Made by a program: the position numbers and the translations under genes
Notes under the pieces: generated by a model
The model's database searches: none
Seen by the model: the letters and a program-made list of their open reading frames with translations, nothing else
What the model was told of the DNA's origin: nothing
Shown here: positions 52,104 to 61,901 of the stretch, one piece after another
Position numbering within the stretch: position 1 is the stretch's first letter
How the letters are laid out: each line of letters starts with the position of its first letter
NCBI GenBank assembly: GCA_020635355.1
Contig: JACJZW010000008.1
Coordinates: forward strand, 62,001-126,000
DNA from: Flavobacteriales bacterium
Lineage (GTDB): Bacteria; Bacteroidota; Bacteroidia; NS11-12g; UBA9320
Length of the DNA: 64,000 bases
Direction: 5' to 3'

Positions 52104-53243
52104 ATGAACTTTACGCTTACCGAAGAGCATGAAATGATTCGACAGGCAGCACGAGATTTCGCGGAAACAGAGCTGCTACCCGGAGTTATCGAACGAGATG
52201 ACAAACAAAAGTTCCCGATGGAACAAGTCCGCAAAATGGGCGAACTGGGCTTCATGGGACTGATGGTAGATCCGAAATATGGAGGTGCCGGAATGGACTC
52301 CATATCGTACGTACTGGCCATGGAGGAAATCTCTAAAATTGACGCCTCCGCTTCGGTGGTGATGTCGGTAAATAACAGTCTGGTTTGCTGGGGCCTTGAA
52401 ACATACGGTTCGGAAGAGCAAAAGCAGAAGTTTCTGGTTCCTTTGGCAAGTGGTCAAATTCACGGTGCGTTTTGTTTGTCTGAACCGGAAGCGGGAAGTG
52501 ATGCCACATCACAACGAACCACCGCCATTGACAAAGGCGATCACTACCTGTTGAATGGTACCAAAAACTGGATCACCAATGGCGGAACGGCAGACACTTT
52601 TTTGGTTATCGCCCAAACCGACGTAGACAAAGGTCATCGGGGGATAAACGCCCTCATTGTCACCAAGGACATGCCCGGTTTTGTGGTTGGAAAGAAGGAA
52701 GATAAGCTAGGTATTCGTGGTTCAGACACCCATTCCATTATGTTCCAGGATGTTAAAGTTCCAAAGGAAAACCGCATTGGTGAAGATGGATTTGGATTCA
52801 AATTCGCCATGAAAGTTCTTTCCGGCGGACGAATTGGAATTGCGTCGCAGGCATTGGGAATCGCCTCCGGAGCATACGAACGAGCCGTTCAATACTCCAA
52901 GGAACGAAAGGCCTTCGGAACCGAAATTAAAAACCACCAGGCCATTGCGTTCAAATTGGCCGACATGGCAACAGATATTGAAATGGCGCGATTGCTCTGT
53001 TTAAAAGCGGCCTGGTTAAAAGATCAGGGATTGGATTACGCTCGGGCAAGTAGTATGGCCAAACTGGTTTCATCCGAGGTAGCTATGCGAACAACCGTTG
53101 AGGCCGTTCAGGTTCATGGAGGATATGGTTTTGTGAAAGAGTACCACGTGGAACGATTGATGCGTGATGCCAAAATCACTCAGATCTATGAAGGAACGTC
53201 TGAAATTCAACGAATGGTTATTTCCCGGGATATCCTGAAATAA
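52104..53243 (+). CDS. Acyl-CoA dehydrogenase
   Basis: A 379-residue FAD enzyme that oxidises acyl-CoA to enoyl-CoA. Signature 1 is AFCLSEPEAGSDATSQRTTA near residue 122 and the flavin segment is NGTKNWITNGGTADTFLV near 150. The catalytic Glu lies in the IYEGTSEIQRMVISRDI tail. It resembles short/branched-chain (butyryl-CoA) dehydrogenases. It appears to be a single-gene unit. Confidence 0.96.
   Translation: MNFTLTEEHEMIRQAARDFAETELLPGVIERDDKQKFPMEQVRKMGELGFMGLMVDPKYGGAGMDSISYVLAMEEISKIDASASVVMSVNNSLVCWGLETYGSEEQKQKFLVPLASGQIHGAFCLSEPEAGSDATSQRTTAIDKGDHYLLNGTKNWITNGGTADTFLVIAQTDVDKGHRGINALIVTKDMPGFVVGKKEDKLGIRGSDTHSIMFQDVKVPKENRIGEDGFGFKFAMKVLSGGRIGIASQALGIASGAYERAVQYSKERKAFGTEIKNHQAIAFKLADMATDIEMARLLCLKAAWLKDQGLDYARASSMAKLVSSEVAMRTTVEAVQVHGGYGFVKEYHVERLMRDAKITQIYEGTSEIQRMVISRDILK
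53141..53154. promoter_or_regulatory. parS-like site inside acyl-CoA dehydrogenase gene
   Basis: GTACCACGTGGAAC differs from the palindrome found at 46073-46086 at one base. It may be chance because the codons encode a conserved YHVER stretch. Confidence 0.25.
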
Positions 53244-53263
53244 ACCTCTTTCCTTAATCTTGA

Positions 53264-55159
53264 TTACGGGTTCAAGACATCTGAAATGGTATTTTCCGAT
53301 ACGGCGTGATATACCGGTTTTGCTTTTTCAAAAACCGCCTCAGCCCACTTTTTATCTTCCGGCCTGGTTACCAGTAATTTATAAATAGGGGTTAGAAACT
53401 TCCTTCGTCCAACGGATGTTAGAAACCGCTCCATACTTGGATAGGCCAATTTGTACTGTGTGCTGATGGCAATCTGAAACCAATCACACAGGATTTCATT
53501 GTTTCCACTTGAAGTTAGGTGATAGGCATCATCCAGCTTAACCACCAAATCCAGGTTGGCATTCTTTTTAAAATCTCGAAGAAAGTGAAGCCAGTGGTGC
53601 GTGGTCCAACCTGACGTGTCTATATCGTCTACATTACCACTTGCCATGAAGGCATTCAATGAATTCTCAACGCGCATAAATTCAGCAGATTCCGGCTTTG
53701 GAGAGTTGGCTGGAATTCCCGGGCCATATACCCAGGCATCTATATTAATCCGCTCTGCAGAACCCGCATGTTTATCCAACAAATGATCCTTAAGGTAGTC
53801 CAGGAAGCGTTTGGTGTTCATGGGCTTAAAGGCGTTTTCAGTGAAATAATCTTTTAGGAATTCATCAAACGCATCTCGACCGACTTCCCGCTCAACGGTT
53901 TGAAGAAAGAAGCGCCCTTTTTCATAGGCGATGTCGGTTAAGCCGTCGTCCGGGTTCCGACCATCGAGATTGAGAAACAGGTGGGTGTCATTGGGTCTGC
54001 CTTCCTCTTCCAAATCTGCAACGGTTAATTTTAATTCCTCCATACCCAACACCGTCAGCATTTCCGCATAAGGCTTACCGTAGATTTTCTCCATAATGCG
54101 CTGTTCGAAGTAAACGGTGAAACCTTCATTCAGCCAGAAGTCATTCCACGTCTCATTGGTTACTAAATTTCCGGACCATGAATGCGCTAATTCGTGTGCA
54201 ATGAGGGATACGAGTGATCGGTCACCAGCAATTATGGTGGGTGTAGCAAAGGTCAGGCGCGGATTCTCCATTCCGCCAAATGGAAAGCTGGGAGGAAGTA
54301 CAACCACATCATACTGCCCCCAGGCATAGGGTCCATATAAGGCTTCGGCACTATCAATCATGCTCTGCATGTCGGCAAACTCCCAGGCGGCCTTGGGTAG
54401 CATTCCGGGTTCGGAAAATACCCCACAGTTTCTCCCGAGTGATTGAAACTGTAAATCACCAACTGCAATGGCCATCAGATAAGACGATACCGGTTGATCC
54501 ATTTTGAAATGATATACACCATTGGTGGTTTTATCGTGTCCATTCTCAGCACTCATCACAGCCAATAATTCCGGATTCGTGTGAATGGTTGCATCGTATG
54601 TGAATTTGACCCCCGGGCTATCTTGTAACGGTAACCACGTTCGAGCTAGAATGGCCTGAGACTGGCTAAACATAAAGGGGTGTTTACCACCGGCAGTTTG
54701 CTCCGGCATCATCCAATCTAACGCTTCTGCTCCCGGCTCGGTTTCGTACTCAATACGGATGAATGCTGCTTTCCCCGGAACGAGAACAGCCAAATCGCTT
54801 CCAAAAAATTCAATGGGTTTGGTGAGCGAATAAGTGGCGTTACTGCCATCCGGTAACGTGATAGAGTGGATCACCAATTGACGGGAATCCAGATGCAAGG
54901 TATCTTGATCTCCTAAGTGACTCAGGAACACCTTCGCCGTTCCGGAAAGAATTTTTTTATCGAAATCTACCCGCAGATCCAAACTCAGATGATTAACACG
55001 AATCTCATTAGGATTGGAGAATGAATGCACATCCGGAGATAACATAATAGGCTCCTGGGTGTTTACCTCAGATTGATTAGATGAATGCATAGAACAGGCC
55101 GCCAAAAGAATTGGAAGGATAATTGTTCCGATGCGGTTGAAATTGATTTTCAGGCACAT
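53264..55159 (-). CDS. M1 family aminopeptidase lipoprotein
   Basis: A 631-residue zinc peptidase of the leukotriene A4 hydrolase/aminopeptidase B type. Lipobox LAAC lies near residue 22 from ATG 55159. The substrate loop is PFGGMENPRLTF near 295, and the zinc site is HELAHSWSGNLVTNETWNDFWLNEGFTVYFE, with both His and the distal Glu. A C-terminal ARM-like helical domain follows, as in LTA4H. As a lipoprotein it would act in the periplasm or on the surface. The first gene codons sit just downstream of a -7 box. Confidence 0.94.
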   Translation of the reverse strand: MCLKINFNRIGTIILPILLAACSMHSSNQSEVNTQEPIMLSPDVHSFSNPNEIRVNHLSLDLRVDFDKKILSGTAKVFLSHLGDQDTLHLDSRQLVIHSITLPDGSNATYSLTKPIEFFGSDLAVLVPGKAAFIRIEYETEPGAEALDWMMPEQTAGGKHPFMFSQSQAILARTWLPLQDSPGVKFTYDATIHTNPELLAVMSAENGHDKTTNGVYHFKMDQPVSSYLMAIAVGDLQFQSLGRNCGVFSEPGMLPKAAWEFADMQSMIDSAEALYGPYAWGQYDVVVLPPSFPFGGMENPRLTFATPTIIAGDRSLVSLIAHELAHSWSGNLVTNETWNDFWLNEGFTVYFEQRIMEKIYGKPYAEMLTVLGMEELKLTVADLEEEGRPNDTHLFLNLDGRNPDDGLTDIAYEKGRFFLQTVEREVGRDAFDEFLKDYFTENAFKPMNTKRFLDYLKDHLLDKHAGSAERINIDAWVYGPGIPANSPKPESAEFMRVENSLNAFMASGNVDDIDTSGWTTHHWLHFLRDFKKNANLDLVVKLDDAYHLTSSGNNEILCDWFQIAISTQYKLAYPSMERFLTSVGRRKFLTPIYKLLVTRPEDKKWAEAVFEKAKPVYHAVSENTISDVLNP

Positions 55160-55171
55160 GATAAAATTTGC

Positions 55172-55179
55172 CAAATATA
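55172..55179 (-). promoter_or_regulatory. -7 box of the M1 peptidase gene
   Basis: Minus-strand TATATTTG matches TAnnTTTG and ends 12 bases before ATG 55159. An in-frame TTG upstream starts inside this box, which argues against it as the start. Confidence 0.45.
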
Positions 55180-55228
55180 CTCAGTACAATATTTGAAACG
55201 GTTGAACGTTCATGCGTTGAGTGCCTAA

Positions 55229-55258
55229 TTGCGCAAGTGTACAATAAGTATATTTTTG
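55229..55258 (+). promoter_or_regulatory. Full Bacteroidota-type promoter of the DUF4468-like gene
   Basis: TTG (55229-55231) and TATTTTTG (55251-55258) are separated by 19 bases. This is the textbook -33/-7 arrangement of the Bacteroidota primary sigma factor and the best promoter in the window. Transcription would begin near 55263, about 12 bases before ATG 55275. Confidence 0.7.
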
Positions 55259-55274
55259 CACAACTTATTAAGAG

Positions 55275-56108
55275 ATGAAGTTAAAAAATCCATCACATTC
55301 TGGTCACACCAAATGGCTTATATCCGCCCTGATGGTGGCGGTTTTCGCTTTTTGGAGTGCCGACGTAGTGTACGGTCAGTATGACGATTACAACTACGAC
55401 AATTACGATTACAACAGTGATCCGAATGGTTCAAATCCGGATTCGTTGAACGATACCAGTGGCTACGACTACAATTATGAAGGTGGTTCTGGTAGTTTTG
55501 GTTATGATTTTGGGAACAGCAGCAGCTCTTCTTCTACACCAACCAAGAAAAAAATTGAACGCAAACCATACGTACGGTTTGTTCCTCCTTACGACTCAAC
55601 TCGTGAGCTTATTATTTATCAGGCCATCATTGAAGTGGTAGATAACGAAGGGTACGAAGTAGAAATTGACACCATTTACGGTCGGGCTCAAAAGTGGCTT
55701 GAGGCTGAATTTGGAAAAGATCTCAAAAAAGTAACCCAAAGTAATGCGATGAATGACAATTCTAGCGAAACGGAATACAAGATCCGTGTCAAGGGTACCT
55801 TTCCGTGTATTATCAAGCCGAATGAATTTGTTGAAATTCAGGATGGGGATGTGCAGTACGACATGGAAATTCGGGTTCGAGACGGACGATATCGTTATGC
55901 CGTTAAGAATCTCGTCCACATTGCTCCGCCTAGACCTGGTGAAAAGGAGGGTGAGAAAACCTACTTTGAATTTTTGATGAAGGCCAAGGACGATGCTCGG
56001 GGCAACGACAAAATTCTCATTGCAGCAGATCAACACATCACTGCCATGATGAATGGGTTGAAAAAGGCCTGCGAAACCGCTCCGATTCCGGAAGACGACG
56101 ATTGGTGA
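55275..56108 (+). CDS. Secreted protein with Tyr/Asp/Asn-rich segment and DUF4468-like domain
   Basis: A 277-residue exported protein. Residues 1-35 are a signal peptide ending in VYGQ. Residues 36-70 are a low-complexity tract built of YDDYNYDNYDYN-like units, then Gly/Ser-rich. From about residue 105 a globular domain resembles DUF4468 (TBP-like fold), with IIYQAIIEVVDNEGYEVEIDTIY and then KIRVKGTFPC. It has its own promoter and a terminator, so it is a single-gene unit. The function is unknown. Confidence 0.8.
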   Translation: MKLKNPSHSGHTKWLISALMVAVFAFWSADVVYGQYDDYNYDNYDYNSDPNGSNPDSLNDTSGYDYNYEGGSGSFGYDFGNSSSSSSTPTKKKIERKPYVRFVPPYDSTRELIIYQAIIEVVDNEGYEVEIDTIYGRAQKWLEAEFGKDLKKVTQSNAMNDNSSETEYKIRVKGTFPCIIKPNEFVEIQDGDVQYDMEIRVRDGRYRYAVKNLVHIAPPRPGEKEGEKTYFEFLMKAKDDARGNDKILIAADQHITAMMNGLKKACETAPIPEDDDW

Positions 56109-56142
56109 TCAATCACCACCAACCGTGATAGAAACGACAAAT

Positions 56143-56180
56143 GGCCCTATGACAAGAATCAATTGGCATAGGGCCTTTTT
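56143..56180 (+). terminator. Intrinsic terminator
   Basis: GGCCCTATG (56143-56151) pairs with CATAGGGCC (56167-56175) and is followed by TTTTT. It lies 35 bases after the stop at 56108. Confidence 0.88.
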
Positions 56181-56198
56181 ATTGGCGAAACTTGCGGT

Positions 56199-56654
56199 AT
56201 GACTACATCAAACACCAACCAAAAGGAAATCATTTCATTGTTGAATCAACTTCTCGCATCGTATCAGATCTACTATCAGAACATGCGTGGATATCACTGG
56301 AACATCAAGGGAAAGAAGTTCTTTGAATTACACCTGAAGTTTGAGGAGTACTACACAGACGCTGCCTTGCGAATTGATGAGATAGCGGAGAGAATTCTCA
56401 CCATCGGGGCAACACCCTTGCACACCTTTACAGATTTTCTGAAGCACACCAAGATTGAGGAGCATCAAAATGTAATGGACGGGGATACCGCAGTTGCGCA
56501 GATTAAATCACAACTCACCCGTCTAATTGATTTACAACGATCGCTGTTAACGGCGGCAGAGACTAGTTCAGATGCTGGTACGGCGGATCTTGCCACGCGT
56601 TTTATTGCGGAGCAGGAAAAAACCCGCTGGATGTTGGATTCGTACCTCTCCTAA
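56199..56654 (+). CDS. dps: Dps family DNA-binding ferritin-like protein
   Basis: A 151-residue four-helix protein that stores iron and protects DNA from peroxide. YHWNIKGKKFFELHLKFEEYYTD near residue 33 carries the His and acidic ferroxidase ligands shared between subunits (H, D/E). DEIAERILTIGATPLHTF near 62 is the second conserved block. Length is typical for Dps. It begins 18 bases after the preceding terminator. Confidence 0.94.
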   Translation: MTTSNTNQKEIISLLNQLLASYQIYYQNMRGYHWNIKGKKFFELHLKFEEYYTDAALRIDEIAERILTIGATPLHTFTDFLKHTKIEEHQNVMDGDTAVAQIKSQLTRLIDLQRSLLTAAETSSDAGTADLATRFIAEQEKTRWMLDSYLS

Positions 56655-56673
56655 AGACGCCGAATAGCGAAGG

Positions 56674-57516
56674 CTATTTGTTTCGCATCCGTTTTATGGC
56701 ACGCCAAACAACCGGTGGAAGCCAATCGGTGGCCATGTTTACCACCCGATTATACCGCCTCATGGAGGCCTCCGTTTCATTTCCTTTACGATCCACAAAT
56801 AAGGTTGTGTGATCCTCCAGACCCTCATTGATTTCACTGGATGGACGCCCATTGGTGTAATAATACAGTGCCAATGACTTGCGGCTTCTGCCTTCCGGAC
56901 AATTCAGCTTGTCTGGGTGGCCGTGGTAGGAAAAGTCTGTGGTTGAAAACATCGCCATCCGATTAAAAATGGGGAGTAATTTCTTCTCACACTTGGTCAT
57001 ATCTTCATTCCACAATTCGAAATGCCCACCATAGGACTCATCCCAGTCCTTATTCAGGTACACCAGAACATTCAGTCGGCGATCAAGGTTTGTTGCCTTG
57101 TGCTTATTAAAATCGGCATGCACCTTTAAAAAGCCACCGGGTTTTATCTGGTGACAGCCACCCCCTTCATAGGTTGGATCGGGTATGAGGTTTTCGATAC
57201 CGGTTAGTTCCGACAGGAAGTTGAGAAAGGGCTCGGAATTCAGGAAGTGCATGAACACCTTGGTTTTCTTTCCAAATCGGGACTCGCCCCGGGAGGCCAA
57301 CTTAACCTCGTTAGGGGTTTTGTACTTAATGTCTTTGGCATCGCCCATTTCCGGGAATTCATCCAATACATCACTCAAAAACGCCTCGTTGAAGAAGCTG
57401 TCAAAGAAGAAATTTGGGAAAGGCGTATTGTTTTGATAATCGGCTTTGTGATGAGAGGCCAAACTCATCAACTCATCGTACTCGATATCAAGGATTTTAT
57501 AGTCTCCGACGGTCAT
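56674..57516 (-). CDS. 2-oxoglutarate/Fe(II) oxygenase family protein
   Basis: A 280-residue dioxygenase-like protein. The iron facial triad is visible: the HxD pair in LKVHADFNKH near residue 134 and the distal His in TTDFSYHGHP near 198, followed by the 2-oxoglutarate-binding Arg in GRSRKSLALYYY near 214. A prolyl-hydroxylase-like or sugar-related substrate is possible. It is divergent from the DUF2723 gene and convergent with dps. Confidence 0.88.
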   Translation of the reverse strand: MTVGDYKILDIEYDELMSLASHHKADYQNNTPFPNFFFDSFFNEAFLSDVLDEFPEMGDAKDIKYKTPNEVKLASRGESRFGKKTKVFMHFLNSEPFLNFLSELTGIENLIPDPTYEGGGCHQIKPGGFLKVHADFNKHKATNLDRRLNVLVYLNKDWDESYGGHFELWNEDMTKCEKKLLPIFNRMAMFSTTDFSYHGHPDKLNCPEGRSRKSLALYYYTNGRPSSEINEGLEDHTTLFVDRKGNETEASMRRYNRVVNMATDWLPPVVWRAIKRMRNK

Positions 57517-57548
57517 TTTTCCTGCGTATTCGGTGTAAAAAAAAGGAA

Positions 57549-57556
57549 TATTTTTG
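57549..57556 (+). promoter_or_regulatory. -7 box of the DUF2723 gene
   Basis: TATTTTTG matches TAnnTTTG, 23 bases upstream of ATG 57580, in the 63-base gap between divergent genes. Confidence 0.45.
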
Positions 57557-57579
57557 TGACAGCAAAGACAGATTCCGAT

Positions 57580-60500
57580 ATGATAAAATATAAGTTGTGG
57601 AACAATATTCTCGGGTGGCTCGCCTTCGTCATCGCGATGGTGGTATACAGCCTTACCGTTGAACCTTCTGTTCCGTTGTGGGACTGCGGAGAATTCATAT
57701 CAGCTTCGTATAGTTTACAGGTGGTTCACCCACCAGGAGCTCCGTTGTTCCTGCTGCTGGGACGCATCTTTTCCATGTTTGCCATGGGAACAAATGCCAA
57801 TGTTGCTTTGGCTGTGAACATGCTTTCGGTAGTAGCCAGTGCATTAACCGTGGCCTTTACCTTTTGGATCACCACCCATCTTGCCTTAAAAATTTTAAAG
57901 ATTTCCCTGAAAAGCCCAGAAGTAAATATGGGTCAGGCTATTGCCATTTTTGGTTCAGCCATGGTTGGAGCACTTGCGCTGACCTTTATGGATACCTTTT
58001 GGTTTAGTGCTGTTGAGGCGGAAGTATACGCCTCCAGTTCCTTGTTTACCGCACTTTCTTTCTGGGGTATTTTGAAATGGGAATCCAATCTTCACAAACC
58101 TCGACCAGACCGATGGTTGGTGTTCATAGCCTTTACCATTGGACTGGCTATTGGTCTTCACTTGCTGAACCTCCTCGTGGTTCCGGCGGTGGTGTTATAC
58201 TATTTCTTTGTTCGATTTGAGGTTAATACCCGAAACATCATCAAAGCCCTGCTTCTTGGGGGTGCCTCCCTGGTGTTCCTAAACTGGATGCTTATTCCCG
58301 GATTGCCCAAGATTGCAGCCAAGTTTGATTTGTTGTTTGTTAACGGATTTGGACTTCCATTCAACAGTGGGGTAATCTTCACCTTGCTTCTGGTGGCAGC
58401 CGGAATGTATGCGGCCATTCGTTATTCGGTTCGCAAAAAGAAACAACTCCTGAATCTTGGTTTGTTATGTATTTCTTACGTGTTGATTGGATACAGCACC
58501 TATACCATGGTGGTTATTCGATCACTGGCCGAACCACCGATCGACATGAATAACCCGGAGGATGCCTTCAGCTTACTGAGCTACATCCAGCGGGAACAAT
58601 ACGGTGAACGCCCATTGTTCAAAGGGCCCTATTACAATGCCCGACCAATTGACCTCGAAGAAGGCTCCGAAACCTATCGAAAAGGTGATGATGGATACGA
58701 AGAAACCGGGTTTCGGATGAAATACGTTTGGCGCGAAAAGGACCAAACCATGTTCCCGAGAATGGGAGATCTTACGGATAAAAACACGGGGTATCGCTTG
58801 TGGTATAAGGAACGACGAAGTTCTGAGGGTGAGATTGTAACACCAACCTTCCAGCAAAATCTCGGCTTCATGATGAAATATCAGTTGGGTTGGATGTACT
58901 GGCGCTATTTCTACTGGAATTTCGCCGGACGGCAAAGCGATATTCAAAACGTAGATAACAACCCATTCGATGGAAACTGGCTAAGTGGTGTGTCTGTGTT
59001 TGACAATCATCGAATTGGTTCTCAAAAGGATATCCCGGCCTCACTTACCACCAACAAGGCTCGAAACAAGTATTTCATGTTGCCGTTTTTCCTCGGATTG
59101 ATCGGCCTGTTTTATCATTACTACAAGAACTCTCTGGATGCCATGGTGGTGACTGTTCTGTTCATCTTCACCGGTATCCTGATTGTTATTTACCTTAATC
59201 AGCCACCTCTTGAACCACGTGAACGGGACTATACCAACGTGGGTTCCTATCAAACATTCTGTATCTGGATTGGTCTGGGTGTTTTGGCAATTGCACAGGG
59301 TGTTGGCCGATTTATCGGAATGGCCGGAGGAGGAATTCTGGCAACGGTTCTCGGCTTCTTCATGGCCCCTTATCTGATGGGGACTGAGAACTGGGATGAT
59401 CACGATCGATCCAATCGCTATCTCGGCATCAGCTTCGCTAAAAACTATCTCAATTCATGTGAGAAAGATGCGATTCTGTTCACCAACGGCGATAACGACA
59501 CCTATCCGTTGTGGTATGCACAAAACGTGGAAGGATATCGTTCGGATGTTCGGATTATCAACCTGAGTTTGCTCAGCACAGAGTGGTATGCTCAGGCATT
59601 GCGAAGAAAATATTACGATTCAGACATCCTTCCGATGTCCATCGAACCAAAGGATCAGCTTAAAGATGGTCAACGGGATATGCTCTCCTACTTTGAAAAG
59701 AATCCTCAATTCAAGGAAGGCCAGTATTACAAACTCGACGACGTATTGGCCCACATGGTGTCCGATGATCAACGCGACATGGCGCGAACCCAGAGCGGAG
59801 CGCTCGAGAATTACATCGGAGCACGTAATGTAGTTATTCCGGTGGATCGAAACGCGGTTCTGGATGCTGGCGTCGTGGAAATGAAAGACACCGCCAAAAT
59901 CGTTGACTACCTTCGTTTCCAGTTGCCTAACCGAATGATGAAGGGCAGCATTGTGATGATGGATATCATCAACACCAACGCCAAAACCGGCTGGAAACGA
60001 CCGATTTACTTTACCACCACCACCGGTGACGACACTTATGCAAACCTTCAACCGTATTTGCGAAAAGAAGGCTTGACGTACCGCCTGGTGCCCATTCGAA
60101 GCGAAGATTGGAATTATCGACGAGGCTTGATCGATGACGATTTGCTCTACGATCGAATGATGAACGATTTCACCTGGGGTAAAATGGACGAAGGAACCAT
60201 GTTCCTTGATCACAAAGCCGCCCTGGTTCCGAATAACCTGAGAATCCTGTTCCTGCAATTAGCCAGAAATTATGTGATCAAGGGTGATACGGTTAAATCC
60301 AAAGCATTGCTGGACGAAAGTTTACGGGTTATACCGAATTCCATCCTACAGGTTGAACCTTCCCTACGCAATTTCTATACGGATCTTTATCTCCAATCAG
60401 GAGATAAGGCAAGCGCTGAAAAAATGTTGAATGAAACAGCGGCCATGGTAGAAGAGCAGATTGTTTACTACATGAAACTCGTCAGTAAGACTAAGGATCG

Positions 60501-60666
60501 CGATTTGCGTGCCCAATTCCGGGCGAAATTGATCGGGTATCAAATGAACGGCAAGGATTGCCTACGGGAATATGCTCAGGAAGCGATGGGTATAGCCAGC
60601 AGAATGGGCAACACAGAACTTACCCAACGGCTCAACGCCTTGGTTGAAAGTGTACCGATCAACTGA
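57580..60666 (+). CDS. DUF2723 family membrane protein (O-mannosyltransferase-like)
   Basis: A 1028-residue membrane protein. About 12 hydrophobic segments fill residues 1-250 and 450-620. The N-terminal VPLWDCGEFISASYSLQVVHPPGAPLF segment (near 33) is the DUF2723 signature, in which the acidic residue corresponds to the catalytic Asp/Glu of protein O-mannosyltransferase-like GT-C enzymes. A large periplasmic region includes FTNGDNDTYPLWYAQNVEG near 642, and the tail has TPR-like helices. It may glycosylate exported proteins; many Bacteroidota modify secreted proteins with O-glycans. ATG 57580 is chosen over in-frame starts lying in the divergent gene. Confidence 0.9.
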   Translation: MIKYKLWNNILGWLAFVIAMVVYSLTVEPSVPLWDCGEFISASYSLQVVHPPGAPLFLLLGRIFSMFAMGTNANVALAVNMLSVVASALTVAFTFWITTHLALKILKISLKSPEVNMGQAIAIFGSAMVGALALTFMDTFWFSAVEAEVYASSSLFTALSFWGILKWESNLHKPRPDRWLVFIAFTIGLAIGLHLLNLLVVPAVVLYYFFVRFEVNTRNIIKALLLGGASLVFLNWMLIPGLPKIAAKFDLLFVNGFGLPFNSGVIFTLLLVAAGMYAAIRYSVRKKKQLLNLGLLCISYVLIGYSTYTMVVIRSLAEPPIDMNNPEDAFSLLSYIQREQYGERPLFKGPYYNARPIDLEEGSETYRKGDDGYEETGFRMKYVWREKDQTMFPRMGDLTDKNTGYRLWYKERRSSEGEIVTPTFQQNLGFMMKYQLGWMYWRYFYWNFAGRQSDIQNVDNNPFDGNWLSGVSVFDNHRIGSQKDIPASLTTNKARNKYFMLPFFLGLIGLFYHYYKNSLDAMVVTVLFIFTGILIVIYLNQPPLEPRERDYTNVGSYQTFCIWIGLGVLAIAQGVGRFIGMAGGGILATVLGFFMAPYLMGTENWDDHDRSNRYLGISFAKNYLNSCEKDAILFTNGDNDTYPLWYAQNVEGYRSDVRIINLSLLSTEWYAQALRRKYYDSDILPMSIEPKDQLKDGQRDMLSYFEKNPQFKEGQYYKLDDVLAHMVSDDQRDMARTQSGALENYIGARNVVIPVDRNAVLDAGVVEMKDTAKIVDYLRFQLPNRMMKGSIVMMDIINTNAKTGWKRPIYFTTTTGDDTYANLQPYLRKEGLTYRLVPIRSEDWNYRRGLIDDDLLYDRMMNDFTWGKMDEGTMFLDHKAALVPNNLRILFLQLARNYVIKGDTVKSKALLDESLRVIPNSILQVEPSLRNFYTDLYLQSGDKASAEKMLNETAAMVEEQIVYYMKLVSKTKDRDLRAQFRAKLIGYQMNGKDCLREYAQEAMGIASRMGNTELTQRLNALVESVPIN

Positions 60667-60681
60667 TCGGGTTTATAACCT

Positions 60682-61425
60682 ATGGGAAAACAATCACCAT
60701 CGGATCATCAACTGATCTATGGCATCCACAGTCTGGAAGAAGCCATTCTTTCAGGTAAGGAATTTGAACGCATATACATCCAAAAGGAGGCGCAATCAGA
60801 TCAATTGTCTGCGCTGAAGGAGGAAATACGGAAACGTCGACTTCCGGTACACCAGGTTCCGATTCACAAGTTGAACCGACTCTGTCGCAAAAACCATCAA
60901 GGGGTAGTTGCCTTCTTGGCTATTGTTCCAAATGTGTCGGTTTCAGAAGTTGTTGCACGTGCATTTGAAGCTGGTGAGGATCCACGGATTTTGATACTGG
61001 ACCGGGTCACCGATGTTCGGAATATGGGGGCTATCGCCCGATCAGCCGTTGCTTTTGGAATTCACGGACTGGTGATACCCTTCAAGGGGTCAGCCATGAT
61101 TCATGCCGACGCGGTAAAGGCATCTTCTGGTGCACTGATGAAACTCCCTGTTTGTCGGGTGGGCTCGCTACGTGCTACCGTACAGGATTTAAAGGATAGT
61201 GGACTTTCAGTGATTGGCTTGACCGAAAAAACGGATCAACCGTTGTCGGCAAATCAGTTTGATGGACCGTTTGCATTAATTCTCGGAAACGAGGAGGAGG
61301 GCATTTCGGATGAATTGCTGCAGAAATGTACCACGTTGGCAAGGATTCCCATTTCAGGCGAAATCGACTCATTGAATGTTTCCGTTGCGGCCTCAATTGC
61401 CATGTTTGTGAGCCTGAAATCATAA
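60682..61425 (+). CDS. rlmB: 23S rRNA 2'-O-ribose guanosine methyltransferase
   Basis: A 247-residue SpoU-family (trefoil knot) methyltransferase. A substrate-binding domain (YGIHSLEEAI to GVVAFLA) leads to the SPOUT domain. Knot motifs are LDRVTDVRNMGAIARSAVAFG near residue 112, ALILGNEEEGIS near 195 and ARIPISGEIDSLNVSVAASIAMF near 220. Typical RlmB modifies G2251 of 23S rRNA. It starts 15 bases after the DUF2723 gene and may be co-transcribed. Confidence 0.93.
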   Translation: MGKQSPSDHQLIYGIHSLEEAILSGKEFERIYIQKEAQSDQLSALKEEIRKRRLPVHQVPIHKLNRLCRKNHQGVVAFLAIVPNVSVSEVVARAFEAGEDPRILILDRVTDVRNMGAIARSAVAFGIHGLVIPFKGSAMIHADAVKASSGALMKLPVCRVGSLRATVQDLKDSGLSVIGLTEKTDQPLSANQFDGPFALILGNEEEGISDELLQKCTTLARIPISGEIDSLNVSVAASIAMFVSLKS

Positions 61426-61650
61426 AAACTGACGTCGTTTAGCCATTTTTTAATCCGCTTGGTCAATGCGCTTAGGGGTCATTTTTGCTCATAAATTAAG
61501 TATTTGAGATTGAATGAGCCACATAATCAGGGGGTTGCATTTCTTTTTCGGTAACATTTTTTTAATCCGACGTCTATAATAAGTCACTTGTTTTTTTCGT
61601 GTAGAAAAACAATTTTCGCGAATAAGTACAACGCCTTAATATTTACGGTT

Positions 61651-61872
61651 ATGTATTGGACACTAGAATTAGCTTCTTACCTTGATGACGCTCCCTGGCC
61701 TGCCAGTAAAGATGAGTTGATCGACTATGCCATCCGTTCGGGAGCACCCTTGGAGGTGGTTGAGAATCTTCAGGAATTGGAAGATGACGGCGAGCCGTTT
61801 GAATCAATCGAGGAGGTTTGGAGTGAGTATCCCACAACAGAGGATTACTTCTTCAACGAAGACGAGCTGTAA
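61651..61872 (+). CDS. DUF2795 family small acidic protein
   Basis: A 73-residue strongly acidic protein: YLDDAPWPASKDELIDYAIRSGAPLEVVENLQELEDDGEPFESIEEVW covers most of it. This is the DUF2795 fold (a helical domain named for its PxPATKEEL-like start). Function unknown. ATG 61651 is chosen because the conserved MYWTLELASYL start follows. The 225 bases before it are AT-rich without a clear gene. A terminator follows 29 bases after the stop. Confidence 0.85.
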   Translation: MYWTLELASYLDDAPWPASKDELIDYAIRSGAPLEVVENLQELEDDGEPFESIEEVWSEYPTTEDYFFNEDEL

Positions 61873-61901
61873 CAAAGAATTTCAAGAAAAAAATCAGACT
61901 G

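Noticed and set aside
59210..59226. CCACGTGAAC in the DUF2723 gene as a parS site
   Set aside because: Only the central bases match; the left half of parS is missing and codons explain it.
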